From Pyrofollis japonicus (GTDB lineage Archaea > Thermoproteota > Thermoprotei_A > Sulfolobales > Pyrodictiaceae), in NCBI RefSeq assembly GCF_033097485.1, contig NZ_AP028634.1:1603126-1667125 (forward strand): a stretch of 64,000 nucleotides of DNA. Direction: 5' to 3'. Position numbers and translations under genes: made by a program. This document shows positions 26,721-35,483 of the stretch, piece after piece; position 1 is the stretch's first letter; each line of letters opens with the position of its first letter. Under the pieces are notes generated by a model, which worked only from the letters and a program-made list of their open reading frames with translations, ran no database searches and was not told the origin of the DNA.

Positions 26721-27938
26721 GTGATTGTGGAGAATTATGTCCGGCCAGCTATACCCCGGCTTCTAGGAGAAAAAGGCTTCATCTATATTGCTAAGGCCCG
26801 GGAGCTCGCAGCTAAGGGCATAAGGGTTGTAAACTTCGGTGTCGGACAGCCCGATTTCAAGCCTCCTCGTCACGTAATAGAGGAGGCTAAGAGAGCCCTT
26901 GACGAGGGGTTCACAGGGTACACTGAGTCCCAGGGTATAAGGGAGCTGAGAGAGGCTATCGCCGACTACCTTAACGAGAGGTACGGGGCAGGTGTATCTC
27001 CCGACGAGATACTCGTAACCACGGGAGCGAAGACAGCCATATTCATGAGCGTCTTCGCGCTCCTTGAGCCCGGGGACGAGATACTGGTTCTCGAGCCAAG
27101 CTACTACGCCTACTCTGAGGCAGCGCGCGCAGCCGGGGCTCGCCCCGTCTTCGTCCCATTGGAGTGGAGGGGGCCGAGCGAAGGCTTCCGGATAAGCGTC
27201 GAGGCAGTCGAGGAAGCAATAACCCCTAGGACGAAGCTCATGGTTCTCAATAATCCTCACAACCCTACGGGGACGGTGTTCTCCCCGGAGGAGGTGGACG
27301 CGCTCTACGACATAGCGCGGAGGAAGAAAATAGTTATACTCGCCGACGAGATATACGATAACTTCGTCTACGAGGGCAGGTTCAAGAGCCTGCTCGAGCA
27401 CAGCGAGTGGAAGGACTACGTGATATATGTTAACGGGCACTCCAAGACCTTCGCGATGACCGGGTTCAGGCTAGGCTACCTCGCCGCCAAGAAGGAGGTT
27501 GTAGCAGCTCTCCGCAGGCTGGCAGTAAACATCTACAGCTGTGCCCCAAGCATCAGCCAGCGAGCCGGGGTAGCTGCTCTTCGCGGGCCCTGGGAACCAG
27601 TGAAAGAAATGATAGAAGAGTATCGTGCTAGGAGGAACCTGGTCTACGAGGAACTATCCAGGATACCTGGCTTCGAGGTAGCAAAGCCCCACGGAGCCTT
27701 CTACATCTTCCCAAGGATAGCAAAGATACTGGAAGAGGCAGGTCTAAGCACCGACGAGTTCTCCGAGAAGCTGGCAGCAGAGAAGGCAGTAGTAGCTCTC
27801 CCCGGCACCAATTTCCCAGACAAGGCCGGCGAGGGATTCCTGCGGATAAGCTTCGCGGTCTCCAGGGACGATATACGCGAGGGAGCGAAGCGGATCAGGG
27901 GGTTCGTCGAAGAACTCCTAGCAGGGTCGAAGAAGTAG
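26721..27938 (+). CDS. PLP-dependent aminotransferase, class I/II (aspartate aminotransferase-like)
   Basis: The protein has the fold type I landmarks: NFGVGQPDF, GYTESQGIRELREA, TGAKTAIF, NNPHNPTGTVFS, ILADEIYDNFVY, the PLP lysine K242 in HSKTFAMTGFRLGY, and the carboxylate-binding arginine in FLRISFA. It would transfer amino groups between aspartate or another amino acid and 2-oxoglutarate. The frame opens at an ATG at 26679 that lacks a ribosome binding site. The GTG at 26721 has GGGTG at good spacing and gives the usual family N-terminus (405 residues), so it is preferred. A leaderless ATG start is the alternative. Confidence 0.9.
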   Translation: MIVENYVRPAIPRLLGEKGFIYIAKARELAAKGIRVVNFGVGQPDFKPPRHVIEEAKRALDEGFTGYTESQGIRELREAIADYLNERYGAGVSPDEILVTTGAKTAIFMSVFALLEPGDEILVLEPSYYAYSEAARAAGARPVFVPLEWRGPSEGFRISVEAVEEAITPRTKLMVLNNPHNPTGTVFSPEEVDALYDIARRKKIVILADEIYDNFVYEGRFKSLLEHSEWKDYVIYVNGHSKTFAMTGFRLGYLAAKKEVVAALRRLAVNIYSCAPSISQRAGVAALRGPWEPVKEMIEEYRARRNLVYEELSRIPGFEVAKPHGAFYIFPRIAKILEEAGLSTDEFSEKLAAEKAVVALPGTNFPDKAGEGFLRISFAVSRDDIREGAKRIRGFVEELLAGSKK

Positions 27939-28016
27939 CGCCACTAGCCCCTCCCTCTAAGCGCTATTTTCTTAGCCTAGGCAAGGACTATCCCCCTGGA
28001 AAAGGGTCTAGGAGGA

Positions 28017-28787
28017 GTGCAGCAGGGCCGGCAGGCGCCGCGGAGCCTTGTAGACCTTGTCCTAGGGGAGGCTGGGCAGCTCCTAGAGCTGAACCCCGGC
28101 ATCTTGGAGAAGAGGTTCAAGGAGAGGGAGATATACCAGAGCCTAGTCGTGGAGCCTCCCCTCGCTATCCGCCTAGACGGCGTTGGGTGGGGGAGGCGGC
28201 TCCGCGGCAAATATCGGTGGCCGCGCGACCCAAGTGTTCACCGCGCCCTCGTGGATGCTGCTGCCGAGCTACTAGGGTTCCTCAATGCTTGCTGCGCCCT
28301 AGTGATAAGCGACGAGGTGAGTGTTGTCCTCGTCTCGGAGCCGCCATATGGCGGGAGGGTTGAGAAGCTCGTGAGCACGTCGGCTGGCCTCGTCTCTGCG
28401 ACAGTGTCGAGGCTTCTCGGAGAGACGCTCTACACTGATGCGCGGATAGCCAAGCTCTATAGTGTCGGGGACGCGGAGACGTATATATTGTACCGTATGA
28501 GGGTCGGCTTCAACAACTACGTCTCAAGCCTATACCACATGCTCCCAGGCTCGGCTAGGGGCCAGACACCAGGGCTCAGAGAAATGCTCAAGGTGCTAGC
28601 GGAGCGCATCGTCAGCGATGAGGCCTGGGAGCCTTGGCGCCTAATGGGGACGTGTGTGGCGAGAATGCCTGCAGTCAAGCGAATCGACGGGAGAAGGGCT
28701 AGGAGGAAGAGAATAGTAGCTCTTGACGCCTCCCCGGGGCTCTGTAAGCGGATGATTAGGGAACAATTCTCAGCCCAGAGCACGTAG
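28017..28787 (+). CDS. thg1: Thg1-like 3'-5' RNA polymerase (tRNA-His guanylyltransferase family)
   Basis: The 256-residue protein carries the Thg1 palm motifs. AIRLDGVGWGRRLRG contains the first metal aspartate, VISDEVSVVL the second metal site, and GRVEKLVSTSAGLVSATVS and GFNNYVSSLYHML are further family segments. Thg1-like enzymes add nucleotides to the 5' end of RNA in the reverse direction, to repair tRNAs or to add G-1 to tRNA-His. The GTG start sits only two bases after GGAGG, too close for normal use, so the true start may differ. QueC follows 45 bases later. Confidence 0.85.
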   Translation: MQQGRQAPRSLVDLVLGEAGQLLELNPGILEKRFKEREIYQSLVVEPPLAIRLDGVGWGRRLRGKYRWPRDPSVHRALVDAAAELLGFLNACCALVISDEVSVVLVSEPPYGGRVEKLVSTSAGLVSATVSRLLGETLYTDARIAKLYSVGDAETYILYRMRVGFNNYVSSLYHMLPGSARGQTPGLREMLKVLAERIVSDEAWEPWRLMGTCVARMPAVKRIDGRRARRKRIVALDASPGLCKRMIREQFSAQST

Positions 28788-28832
28788 GAGGGCAAGGGAT
28801 GAAGCTATAAGTGCGGCTTCGAGCCCATAGCG

Positions 28833-29729
28833 TTGCAGGGATTGAGGCCCAGTAGGGAGGTGCTGGGCTGGTTGAGCAAGGTTGCTCAGCTGAGAGGCGT
28901 CGAGCCACGCGTGGAGAAGCCTTGTAGAGTGGTGGCGATTGTCAGCGGTGGCCCCGACAGCTTCGGCTACATGGTCCAGTGGCTTGCCAGAGGCTGCACC
29001 GTGCACGCTCTTAGCTTCAACTATGGGCAGAAGGGTAGCAAGGAGCTAGAGGTAGCCAAGCGGCTCATAGAGAAGGCAAATAGGCTCGCCGAGGAGAAGG
29101 GCTGGGGCAGGATAGTCGAGCACCGCGTAGTGGACATAGGGTTTATGAGGAGCCTGTGGATCAGTAGCCAGCTGACTAGCGACGAGCTAGAAGTCACAGA
29201 GGAGTACCAGCCAACAGTAGTTGTACCCATACGCAACGTCGTAATGCTCTCAATAGCCACCGCCTACGCCTACAGCCTCCTAGACAAGCACCCCGACGAA
29301 CACGTATACGTTGTCTACGGCTCGCACTACAACGACATCAAGCCCAGGGAGGACACCTGGGAGCCACTGTACCCCGACTGTAGCCCGGAGTGCATCGAGA
29401 CGCTGCAGACAGCTTTCCGTATCTGCCACTTCCGCGGCGCACGCCGCCTAGAAATCTGGAGCCCGAGCCGCCAAGGCTTGACAAAGGCGGAGAACTTGCG
29501 CAGGACCTACGAGCTGGTCGGAGACCTTGTCTATGAGACCTGGAGCTGCTACCTAAGCCACCGCCACCACTGCGGCCGATGCGAGAGCTGCAGGAACCGC
29601 CACCAAGCATTCCTGGAAGCAGGGATACCAGACTGCACCCTCTACGAGCACCCACCCGGCAACCCAGAGGACTTCGTCAGAGTCGGCGACGCATACGTCC
29701 ACAAGAGCTGCGCCCACCGCTACACCTAG
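28833..29729 (+). CDS. queC: 7-cyano-7-deazaguanine synthase QueC
   Basis: The 298-residue PP-loop enzyme has the ATP motif [11 protein letters not shown] near residue 36, [27 protein letters not shown], and the zinc site C...[14 protein letters not shown] near residue 247. QueC converts carboxy-deazaguanine to preQ0, the base inserted into archaeal tRNA as the precursor of archaeosine. It is longer than bacterial QueC (about 230) mainly at the N-terminus and C-terminus. Its pairing with a Thg1-like gene suggests a tRNA-processing locus. Confidence 0.92.
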   Translation: MQGLRPSREVLGWLSKVAQLRGVEPRVEKPCRVVAIVSGGPDSFGYMVQWLARGCTVHALSFNYGQKGSKELEVAKRLIEKANRLAEEKGWGRIVEHRVVDIGFMRSLWISSQLTSDELEVTEEYQPTVVVPIRNVVMLSIATAYAYSLLDKHPDEHVYVVYGSHYNDIKPREDTWEPLYPDCSPECIETLQTAFRICHFRGARRLEIWSPSRQGLTKAENLRRTYELVGDLVYETWSCYLSHRHHCGRCESCRNRHQAFLEAGIPDCTLYEHPPGNPEDFVRVGDAYVHKSCAHRYT

Positions 29730-30024
29730 GGCTGGTCTCCCCTAGCAAAGCAGCTCCTTCCCTATACGCGGCGGGTAAGCGGTTCTACTGGTTTCCCTCT
29801 AGTACACTTGTTCATGACAACACTTAATTCTAGGCAACCGTTCCCTCAACATATTGGGGGACTCGTACCCCCGGGTATACGCTAGGTGATGAGTTATCAG
29901 GTCTAGGCGGCTGCCGCCAAGACCGGATATAGGTTCGGGCCTCGTATCGCTTGGGCTGTTCGCGGTACTCGTTGCAGCGGGGATCAGTGTAGCGGCGGCG
30001 GCGATAGTCGCGGGCATCATAGGT

Positions 30025-30684
30025 GTGATAGTGCTCCCCGCGTTCCTCTTCGTGAGAGAAGTAGCCGTGTTCAGCCCCACTAGGGTTCTCGAACCCCAGG
30101 AGGCTGGCCTAGTGGCAGAGTGGTTCCTCAAGGCTGCCCGGCTCCTCGGCATAGGCAGCCTATCAATATTCTATACTTATAGGAAGGGCGCTGGGCTCCA
30201 AGTAGTACAGCTCAGCGGCTCCCCGGTTTCATCTAGGCGCGGAGAGGAGAGCGGGAGCGTGCAGGGAGCCCTAGCAGTGCTAATACACCGCGCCGCCTGG
30301 CACGCCATGCCGGCCGTGACGCGGCTTGAGAAGAACGTGTTCGTAGCTATACCTGCCAGGATAATGGAGACTCTGTACTCCTTGGCTGGGAAGGGTGCAC
30401 GGGGAGCCTACCTCAGCCTCCACACCCGTGGCCACGTCAAGCTCGTCTACAAGACCCTCTACGAGCTAGCCTCTGCAGGCCAGTCCCGTACAGGCAACGA
30501 CCGAGTATACGCCTCCTACCTAGCCACAAAGACCTTCACGAGGATGCTCGTAGAAGGCGATATCAGGATTAGCCCAGAGCTAGCCGAGAAGATAGACTCA
30601 CTAGTCCCCGTCGAGCCGCCCTGGATAAAGAGACGGGTGCTCAAACAAATAGAAGAGGAGTCAAGAGCATTCATAGAGCCCTAG
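30025..30684 (+). CDS. Membrane-anchored hypothetical protein; true start probably upstream
   Basis: The 219 residues from the first usual start codon (GTG) begin with a hydrophobic segment and continue into a soluble, unrecognised domain ending in a charged helix (WIKRRVLKQIEEESRAFIEP). The same frame is open back to stop codons at 29887-29892 and encodes a positive patch (RSRRLPPRP) followed by a first hydrophobic helix. The intact protein therefore probably has a two-helix hairpin. No ATG, GTG or TTG exists in that extension, though a GGTGATGAG lies before an ATC at 29896. The function is unknown. Confidence 0.55.
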   Translation: MIVLPAFLFVREVAVFSPTRVLEPQEAGLVAEWFLKAARLLGIGSLSIFYTYRKGAGLQVVQLSGSPVSSRRGEESGSVQGALAVLIHRAAWHAMPAVTRLEKNVFVAIPARIMETLYSLAGKGARGAYLSLHTRGHVKLVYKTLYELASAGQSRTGNDRVYASYLATKTFTRMLVEGDIRISPELAEKIDSLVPVEPPWIKRRVLKQIEEESRAFIEP

Positions 30685-30850
30685 CCGCGGGGAGGCAGGC
30701 AGCTCAGCAAACCGCGGCACAATACCCCCACCCCACGAAGCCCCTGGGCGTCGGGCAAGGGTGGGGTCATCACTGCTGAGCAGAATCCCTCTTCTCCACG
30801 GGCTCCGTGCGGCAAGCGATCCCCACGGAGGGCCGGCGTGTCGGCAGAAA
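30685..30850. ncRNA. Candidate structured RNA, strand unknown
   Basis: This GC-rich gene-free stretch folds into a long arm of nested stems: CTCAGCA (30703-30709) with TGCTGAG (30774-30780), ACCCCAC (30730-30736) with GTGGGGT (30761-30767), and GCCC with GGGC inside. A second hairpin pairs CTCCGTG (30803-30809) with CACGGAG (30824-30830), and a third GCCG with CGGC (30832-30845). It does not show motifs I know from RNase P or SRP RNA. The minus strand contains a C-box-like GTGATGA and a CTGA, but no clear internal boxes. Confidence 0.35.
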
Positions 30851-30953
30851 AGCACTTCTTCACAGCCCTCTGTGCCTGGGCGCGTTGTGATTCCTACCTG
30901 GCGGGTTTTTCTCTCAGACACACCGTAAGTATTGAGGGACCGGTTTCTGGGGT

Positions 30954-31391
30954 TTAGGGATTACTTTCTTCGACCCTTATCTCTAGGCTAATCGGTGTTT
31001 CTGAGCGAAGCGTGTCGGCTACCGGGCAGCACTTCTCCGCCTCCCGGACCAGTTTCTCAAGGACCTCTTTCGGGGCCTTGCCCTGGACGCGTATGGTTAG
31101 CCGGATGTTCTGGAGCCCGGGCTTCGCCTTCCCAACGAAGCCCCGAGGATCGACGTCAGCCTCTGCCCGTGCCTCTACGAGGCCCACCTCTATGCCCCTG
31201 CGCGTAGCGTGGAGCCTCGTAACCATGGTTATGCAGGCTGCGAGCGCGCCCAGCAAGGCCTCGAGCGGGCTGGGCCCCTCATCGGTGCCACCCAGCTCCC
31301 TCGGCTCGTCAAGCATCATTACGTGGTTCCGGGCCCTCGCCTCGACGCGGAATCCACTAGTGCTCTGGGTCTCAACAACTATGTGGAGCAT
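30954..31391 (-). CDS. OsmC/Ohr-family peroxide-detoxifying protein
   Basis: The 145-residue protein has the OsmC pattern DEPRELGGTDEGPSPLEALLGALAACITM followed by an alpha/beta domain and ESxCCPVADTL. The two redox cysteines expected of the family are in AACIT and KCCPVAD. OsmC proteins reduce organic hydroperoxides with thiol donors. The ATG start is clean. It is monocistronic and converges with the upstream hypothetical gene across the structured non-coding stretch. Confidence 0.88.
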   Translation of the reverse strand: MLHIVVETQSTSGFRVEARARNHVMMLDEPRELGGTDEGPSPLEALLGALAACITMVTRLHATRRGIEVGLVEARAEADVDPRGFVGKAKPGLQNIRLTIRVQGKAPKEVLEKLVREAEKCCPVADTLRSETPISLEIRVEESNP

Positions 31392-31446
31392 GGTGGGATA
31401 AACACCCCGTGTCAGAATGATTTCTTAGTATGCGCAGTTTAAGTAA

Positions 31447-31474
31447 GTATCCACGCTTTGGATACATAGCGTGG
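31447..31474. other. Two mutually exclusive hairpins
   Basis: GTATCC (31447-31452) can pair with GGATAC (31460-31465), while CCACGCT (31451-31457) can pair with AGCGTGG (31468-31474). The two stems share bases and cannot form together. They lie about 210 bases before the gene at 31684 and just upstream of the OsmC gene on the other strand. The rest of 31475-31683 is GC-rich with no convincing ORF. Confidence 0.3.
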
Positions 31475-31683
31475 TGTTTGCCTGGGATCCCTTCGGCTCC
31501 GGGGCTCAACAAGGAGGGGAATAAGGGGCGTGTAGAAACTACTTGGTTACTGGGGCCTGTGAGATTCTGGGATCAACGAGACCCATGCCGGCGAGCCCCC
31601 TGGTGGGTGATGAACGGGCCTGCCGCCACCGAGGCCCTCTTCCCCCGGCGGCGCAGGGGCTCCGTAGCCTTAATTGAGGCTCC

Positions 31684-32832
31684 TTGTTGCACTTCTTTGT
31701 CTCTCGGGGTGTACGCGTCCTGGGTAGGCTTACTGCTTTCCTGCGTGAGCGCGCCTCGGAGATAGTCGTGGCGGTGGATGAGCTGTTCTCGCTTAGGCGC
31801 AGCCTTGTATCCAGCCTTGTTGGCCGCGACCTCTCCGAGCTCGTCCGCAACGAGTACTACGCAGAGATGCTTCTGGGCGGGCTGCGGCCAGAGGAGTGGA
31901 GGAGGCCCCGCTACCCCCTGGGTAGCCTCGCTGGCTTCTACCACGAGGTCCTCGGGATAGGAGTCGATAACCTGAAGCTCCTCCTGGCAAGGCTGAGCGA
32001 CGGGCTCCCCTTGACCCTGGCTACCCGGGGCATAAGGGTCGTGGAGGAGGAGACAGAGCCCCTCCAGCTAATAGGTGCGATACGTGGCTACGCCGCCGAG
32101 ATAGCTAAGCGGCTCGGCGCAGAAGGCGAGGCGGCTAGACAGGAGGGCAGCGGCCCCGCCACCGAGGAGCCTAGCGGAGAGAACCACGTGGCGCTAGAGC
32201 TTTTCGGTAGCCTCCTAGACGCCTTGCTGAAGACTATTCCCCCTTACAGCGAGGAAGCAACCCTGCTCTACGCGGCATCAGTCTCGCTCCCAGTTGACGC
32301 GGTGGACGGGGACGTCTTGGAGGAGCTGAGAGGGCTGGGGGCAGAGGAGAAGACGAGGCTACCCGGGTGCCCGGAGAGGCGGGACCGATGCCTCCTCGGC
32401 GCGGTGAGCGGAAGCGTGCTCGAACACTACTATTGCTTGGCGAGGGCCGCGACGAGGCTCATCCAGGACAAGAGGATAAGGGCCTACTACGAGCTACCCA
32501 GCCCCCTACGAGACATCCTGGAAAAACTACCACCCGAGACCCTTACCGACCAGCTACTGGTTGACACAGCCCAGTACGCTAGGAAGACCCCCTGCCTCCC
32601 AAAGGAGCCGTGCAAGGAGCCGCCGCCGTGCCTCCCCACGGGCTACGCAGTGGCAGAGATAGAGCTCCCCCTACACGACGTCATCGTGGAGCTACCCGGG
32701 GGCAGAGAAGCAGTACTAGCAGAGATCCTTGAGCCCCTACGCCCGCAGCTATGCAGCGGACTAGCCAGAGCAGCCCTAGCGGGCACGAGGCTCCAGCTCA
32801 CCTACATAGTCAAGGCAGCGAACCCGACATGA
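31684..32832 (+). CDS. Hypothetical protein with Pro-Cys spacer
   Basis: The 382-residue soluble protein is not recognised. It is mainly helical to about residue 300, with a low-complexity acidic linker near 145-165 (EGSGPATEEPSGE). A Pro-Cys segment CLPKEPCKEPPPCLP near 305-320 separates a small alpha/beta C-terminal domain ending QLTYIVKAA. There is no signal peptide or membrane helix. The start is at adjacent TTG codons and is uncertain. Codon use matches neighbouring genes. It is the last gene before the gene-free inverted-repeat zone. Confidence 0.5.
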   Translation: MLHFFVSRGVRVLGRLTAFLRERASEIVVAVDELFSLRRSLVSSLVGRDLSELVRNEYYAEMLLGGLRPEEWRRPRYPLGSLAGFYHEVLGIGVDNLKLLLARLSDGLPLTLATRGIRVVEEETEPLQLIGAIRGYAAEIAKRLGAEGEAARQEGSGPATEEPSGENHVALELFGSLLDALLKTIPPYSEEATLLYAASVSLPVDAVDGDVLEELRGLGAEEKTRLPGCPERRDRCLLGAVSGSVLEHYYCLARAATRLIQDKRIRAYYELPSPLRDILEKLPPETLTDQLLVDTAQYARKTPCLPKEPCKEPPPCLPTGYAVAEIELPLHDVIVELPGGREAVLAEILEPLRPQLCSGLARAALAGTRLQLTYIVKAANPT

Positions 32833-32897
32833 ATCCTACCCGAAACCCACTAAGCATAAATACAGCCACCGAGACCTATAAAGTAAACGGGTGGGAA

Positions 32898-32926
32898 CCC
32901 GGGGACACCTAAACCCCTCCGGGGAA
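32898..32926 (+). repeat. 29-bp inverted repeat, left copy
   Basis: CCCGGGG, nine variable bases, then CCCCTCCGGGGAA. The reverse complement of 33707-33735 has the same two blocks with the same nine-base spacer, so 20 block positions match exactly. The second block is also a hairpin by itself (CCCC-TCC-GGGG). Confidence 0.6.
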
Positions 32927-33706
32927 TAAGGCATCAGAAACACATCATTCCATAAATTTTCCATAAACCAGTCATCTTTTACAAGCCACAAAGTCCGCAT
33001 CATTCTCCGAAACCTATGAGGCACAACTACTTACATAACATTATAGCCTAATTCTAGTAGCACGTGACCTTGCCTCACGCAACAAAAGCGGCCATAGCAT
33101 TCATGATTACATAGGTTACCCAAAAACTACGCCATTGCTAGCCACGTCACCGGCCTGCGCCATTGCCGTCTCCCTCGGCGCAAAAAGCCTCCCCGAGCCA
33201 AGAAAGGGCGATGAAAGGGAGGAGCAAGGATTCGGAGAGTAAGGGCAGAGGATAGGCGAGCAGATACTGATCTACAAGCGATGCTTAGAAAGTATGCAGA
33301 ACAACGAACCTTCAACGATTACAAGGAATAAGTACCGATGACTGTGAGGAGAAGCACGCTGGTGTACTGAGGGCCGTCAATTGGCTATGAAGACTGCAAC
33401 GACGAAGAAGCCTCGCGAAAAATAGCTAGATAGCGGCAGCTTGCCGGAGGCGATGACGTCGAAGCTAGAGCATGGGCTAAGAGAATGTGTGTAGTAGCGG
33501 CTGACGGCCATGAAGAGGTTGCAAGAGAGACGCTACCGCGAAACCGCTCAGCGAGGCTTATCAAATCAAGGGGTCTTGTGGAGCGTAGGATATTGCAAGC
33601 ACAGCGATCTTGTGGACGTTGATAAGCCGAATAATCGGTGCTGAGGCTCTTGCTAGGGAAGATAGAAATGCATCGATTGCATTGATAGTGCTTTGCTAAA
33701 ACATGG
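32927..33706. other. Gene-free zone with decayed coding traces
   Basis: No intact gene is visible between the two inverted repeats. The plus strand from about 33337 reads, across several stops and frame changes, as charged protein-like sequence (for example AGGDDVEARAWAKRMCVVAA near 33437-33496 and RIIGAEALAREDRNASIALI near 33626-33685). This suggests one or more genes in decay. No family could be named, and no CRISPR-like spacing or tRNA was found. Confidence 0.35.
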
Positions 33707-33735
33707 TTCCCCGGAGGGGAGGGAGAGCCCCCGGG
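33707..33735 (-). repeat. 29-bp inverted repeat, right copy
   Basis: Plus-strand TTCCCCGGAGGGG, nine bases, then CCCCGGG: the inverted counterpart of 32898-32926. It also abuts the end of the ribbon-helix-helix gene at 33758, so it could double as a terminator hairpin for that gene. Confidence 0.6.
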
Positions 33736-33757
33736 CCTCTTTACTAGTTCCCTAGTT

Positions 33758-33967
33758 CTAGATATAACCTAGGGCTCTTAGCCTCTCCTTGACCTTCTCC
33801 TCATCTTCTTTGCTGAGTTGCTCGCTTGGCTCCTCCGTGCTAAGCGCTTCCTCTAGGAGGAACTCTATTAGTTCCTCTACGCTGTTGAAGCCGCCTTGTT
33901 CCTCTATGAATTTCTGTGCTTTCTCGTAGAGATCTTTCCTTATCTCTACCTGTATCTTTTCCGCCAA
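33758..33967 (-). CDS. Ribbon-helix-helix-like small protein A
   Basis: This 69-residue protein starts with a beta strand (KIQVEIRKDLYEKAQKFIEE) followed by GFNSVEELIEFLLEEAL, the strand-helix-helix layout of CopG/MetJ-type DNA-binding proteins. It ends with EDEEKVKERLRALGYI, a tail nearly repeated in the second small protein at 37957-38199 (EERLRRLGYI-like). It lies 53 bases after the AlkP-type phosphodiesterase on the same strand and could be cotranscribed. Operator or partner is unknown. Confidence 0.65.
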   Translation of the reverse strand: MAEKIQVEIRKDLYEKAQKFIEEQGGFNSVEELIEFLLEEALSTEEPSEQLSKEDEEKVKERLRALGYI

Positions 33968-34020
33968 GGCCTGGATCCTCCCTTCTCTAGCTGGTTTTTG
34001 TAGGCGTTTTAGGTTCTGCG

Positions 34021-35376
34021 CTAGCTTTTCTGAAAAATTATTTCCTCGAGGTGCTTCCTTATGCTTATTATCTGCATCTCGCCTTTGAAGCCCTTGTCAA
34101 GGGTTCCCTCGGGGTCATAGACGCTATATACTCCTATCCAGTCATGTACTGCGTCGTCGGGACCCCGGTCATTCTCGGAGAGATAGTTTGTGGGCCATCC
34201 TAGGGTTCCTGCTGGGCGCCACCATAGGTCGTCTAGGTACACCATTAGGTCTGGTGCGTCGCCGTTAACCACGGGGTAGAGCTCTGTGGGTCTGTAGGCC
34301 ATGTTCTTCCATTGCTCGCCGCTGGGGCCCCGTATCTTCTCGATGTCTTGTCTCAGTTGCTTGACTGTCTCCTCGTAGTATTTTGGCTCCACGGCGCCCT
34401 TCTTCTCCCTTCCCTTGAGGTTTATGAATACGCGGCTATAGTATCCTCCCCATGCCCATGCTACTGTGTGCTCCCAGTCAATCATGTCTTCCCGTAGATC
34501 GGTTCCGGGCTTCAGCTCCCTTGGGTCTGCTTTTAGCTTCAGGTAGCCCTGCTCCACCAGCCATTGATTAATAGCGAACGCTCCCTTCATGGCCTTGATC
34601 CCGTGGTCGCTCACGACTACTACCACGGTGTCTCTCGGCAGCTTCTCGTGGAGCTTCTCGAACCACTCGTCTATCCTCCTATACACCTCGGGTATGACCC
34701 TGCTGTACTCCGGGTGATACTCGTAGCGTGGGTGTGTCTCGTCGAAGTACTTCCAGAAGGCGTGGTGCGCCCTGTCAACGCTTATCTCTACGTATGCGAA
34801 TAGGTCCCACTGCTTCCGCGTAGCAAGGTACTCTACTTGTCGGAGGTGGTTGTCGAGCATGTGCAAGAGCTCCTTGGCCACCTTGCTCTTCTCGTGGCTC
34901 CGGTAAACAATGTCGAATACTGTTGGCCCGGTTGCGTTCTCCAGCTCCTTGCGGAGCCAGGGCGGGAAGGTGTAGGGCTTATCCGGCCCCGGTGTAGTGA
35001 AGTCGGTGACCATGAAGCCGTGTACTGGCTTCGGCGGATATGTCGGGGGCACACCGTATACTCCGACGCGCAGCCCCTTCCGGCCAGCATCCTCCCATAG
35101 TGTTGGGTAGCGGATGTACTTGCTGTTCACAATATAGTAGCTAAACTCTCCCGGCCTGCGGTGGCGGAACCCGTAGATCCCTAGCTCTCCCGGCGTCTTC
35201 CCGGTGTACATCACCATCCACGCGGGAACGGTTATCGGAGGGTGACATGTACGCATATGGTATCGTTGCCCGTCCTCAACGAGCTGGCTGATGTAGGGGA
35301 ACCACTTGTGCCCCTCCTCGTACAAAACCCTCGGCGGCAGAGAATCAAGGCCTAGTATGAACACTCTTCTAGCCAA
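34021..35376 (-). CDS. AlkP-superfamily phosphodiesterase/nucleotide pyrophosphatase
   Basis: The 451-residue protein matches type I phosphodiesterase/nucleotide pyrophosphatases. A first metal aspartate sits in LGLDSLPP (D11), the probable nucleophile T49 in PPITVPAWM, TDFTTPG follows, and VVVVSDHGIKAMKG carries the second metal site. It has no signal peptide, so it acts in the cytoplasm. Enzymes of this fold cleave phosphodiester or pyrophosphate bonds in nucleotides. Given its neighbours, APS or PAPS turnover is a possible job, but only by context. Confidence 0.82.
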   Translation of the reverse strand: MARRVFILGLDSLPPRVLYEEGHKWFPYISQLVEDGQRYHMRTCHPPITVPAWMVMYTGKTPGELGIYGFRHRRPGEFSYYIVNSKYIRYPTLWEDAGRKGLRVGVYGVPPTYPPKPVHGFMVTDFTTPGPDKPYTFPPWLRKELENATGPTVFDIVYRSHEKSKVAKELLHMLDNHLRQVEYLATRKQWDLFAYVEISVDRAHHAFWKYFDETHPRYEYHPEYSRVIPEVYRRIDEWFEKLHEKLPRDTVVVVVSDHGIKAMKGAFAINQWLVEQGYLKLKADPRELKPGTDLREDMIDWEHTVAWAWGGYYSRVFINLKGREKKGAVEPKYYEETVKQLRQDIEKIRGPSGEQWKNMAYRPTELYPVVNGDAPDLMVYLDDLWWRPAGTLGWPTNYLSENDRGPDDAVHDWIGVYSVYDPEGTLDKGFKGEMQIISIRKHLEEIIFQKS

Positions 35377-35483
35377 CCCGGAAAACCCATAGCCCCATCC
35401 TTGAACACCGGTATAAAAGGCCTAAAGACGCCAATAACGCTCCTATACTTGGTGCATTTGACTAAATAATGGGATTGGGCTTA

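Noticed and set aside
30704-30779. C/D box sRNA on the minus strand (GTGATGA ... CTGA)
   Set aside because: Terminal boxes and a short flanking stem can be drawn, but internal C' and D' boxes are missing and the strong nested stems compete with it.
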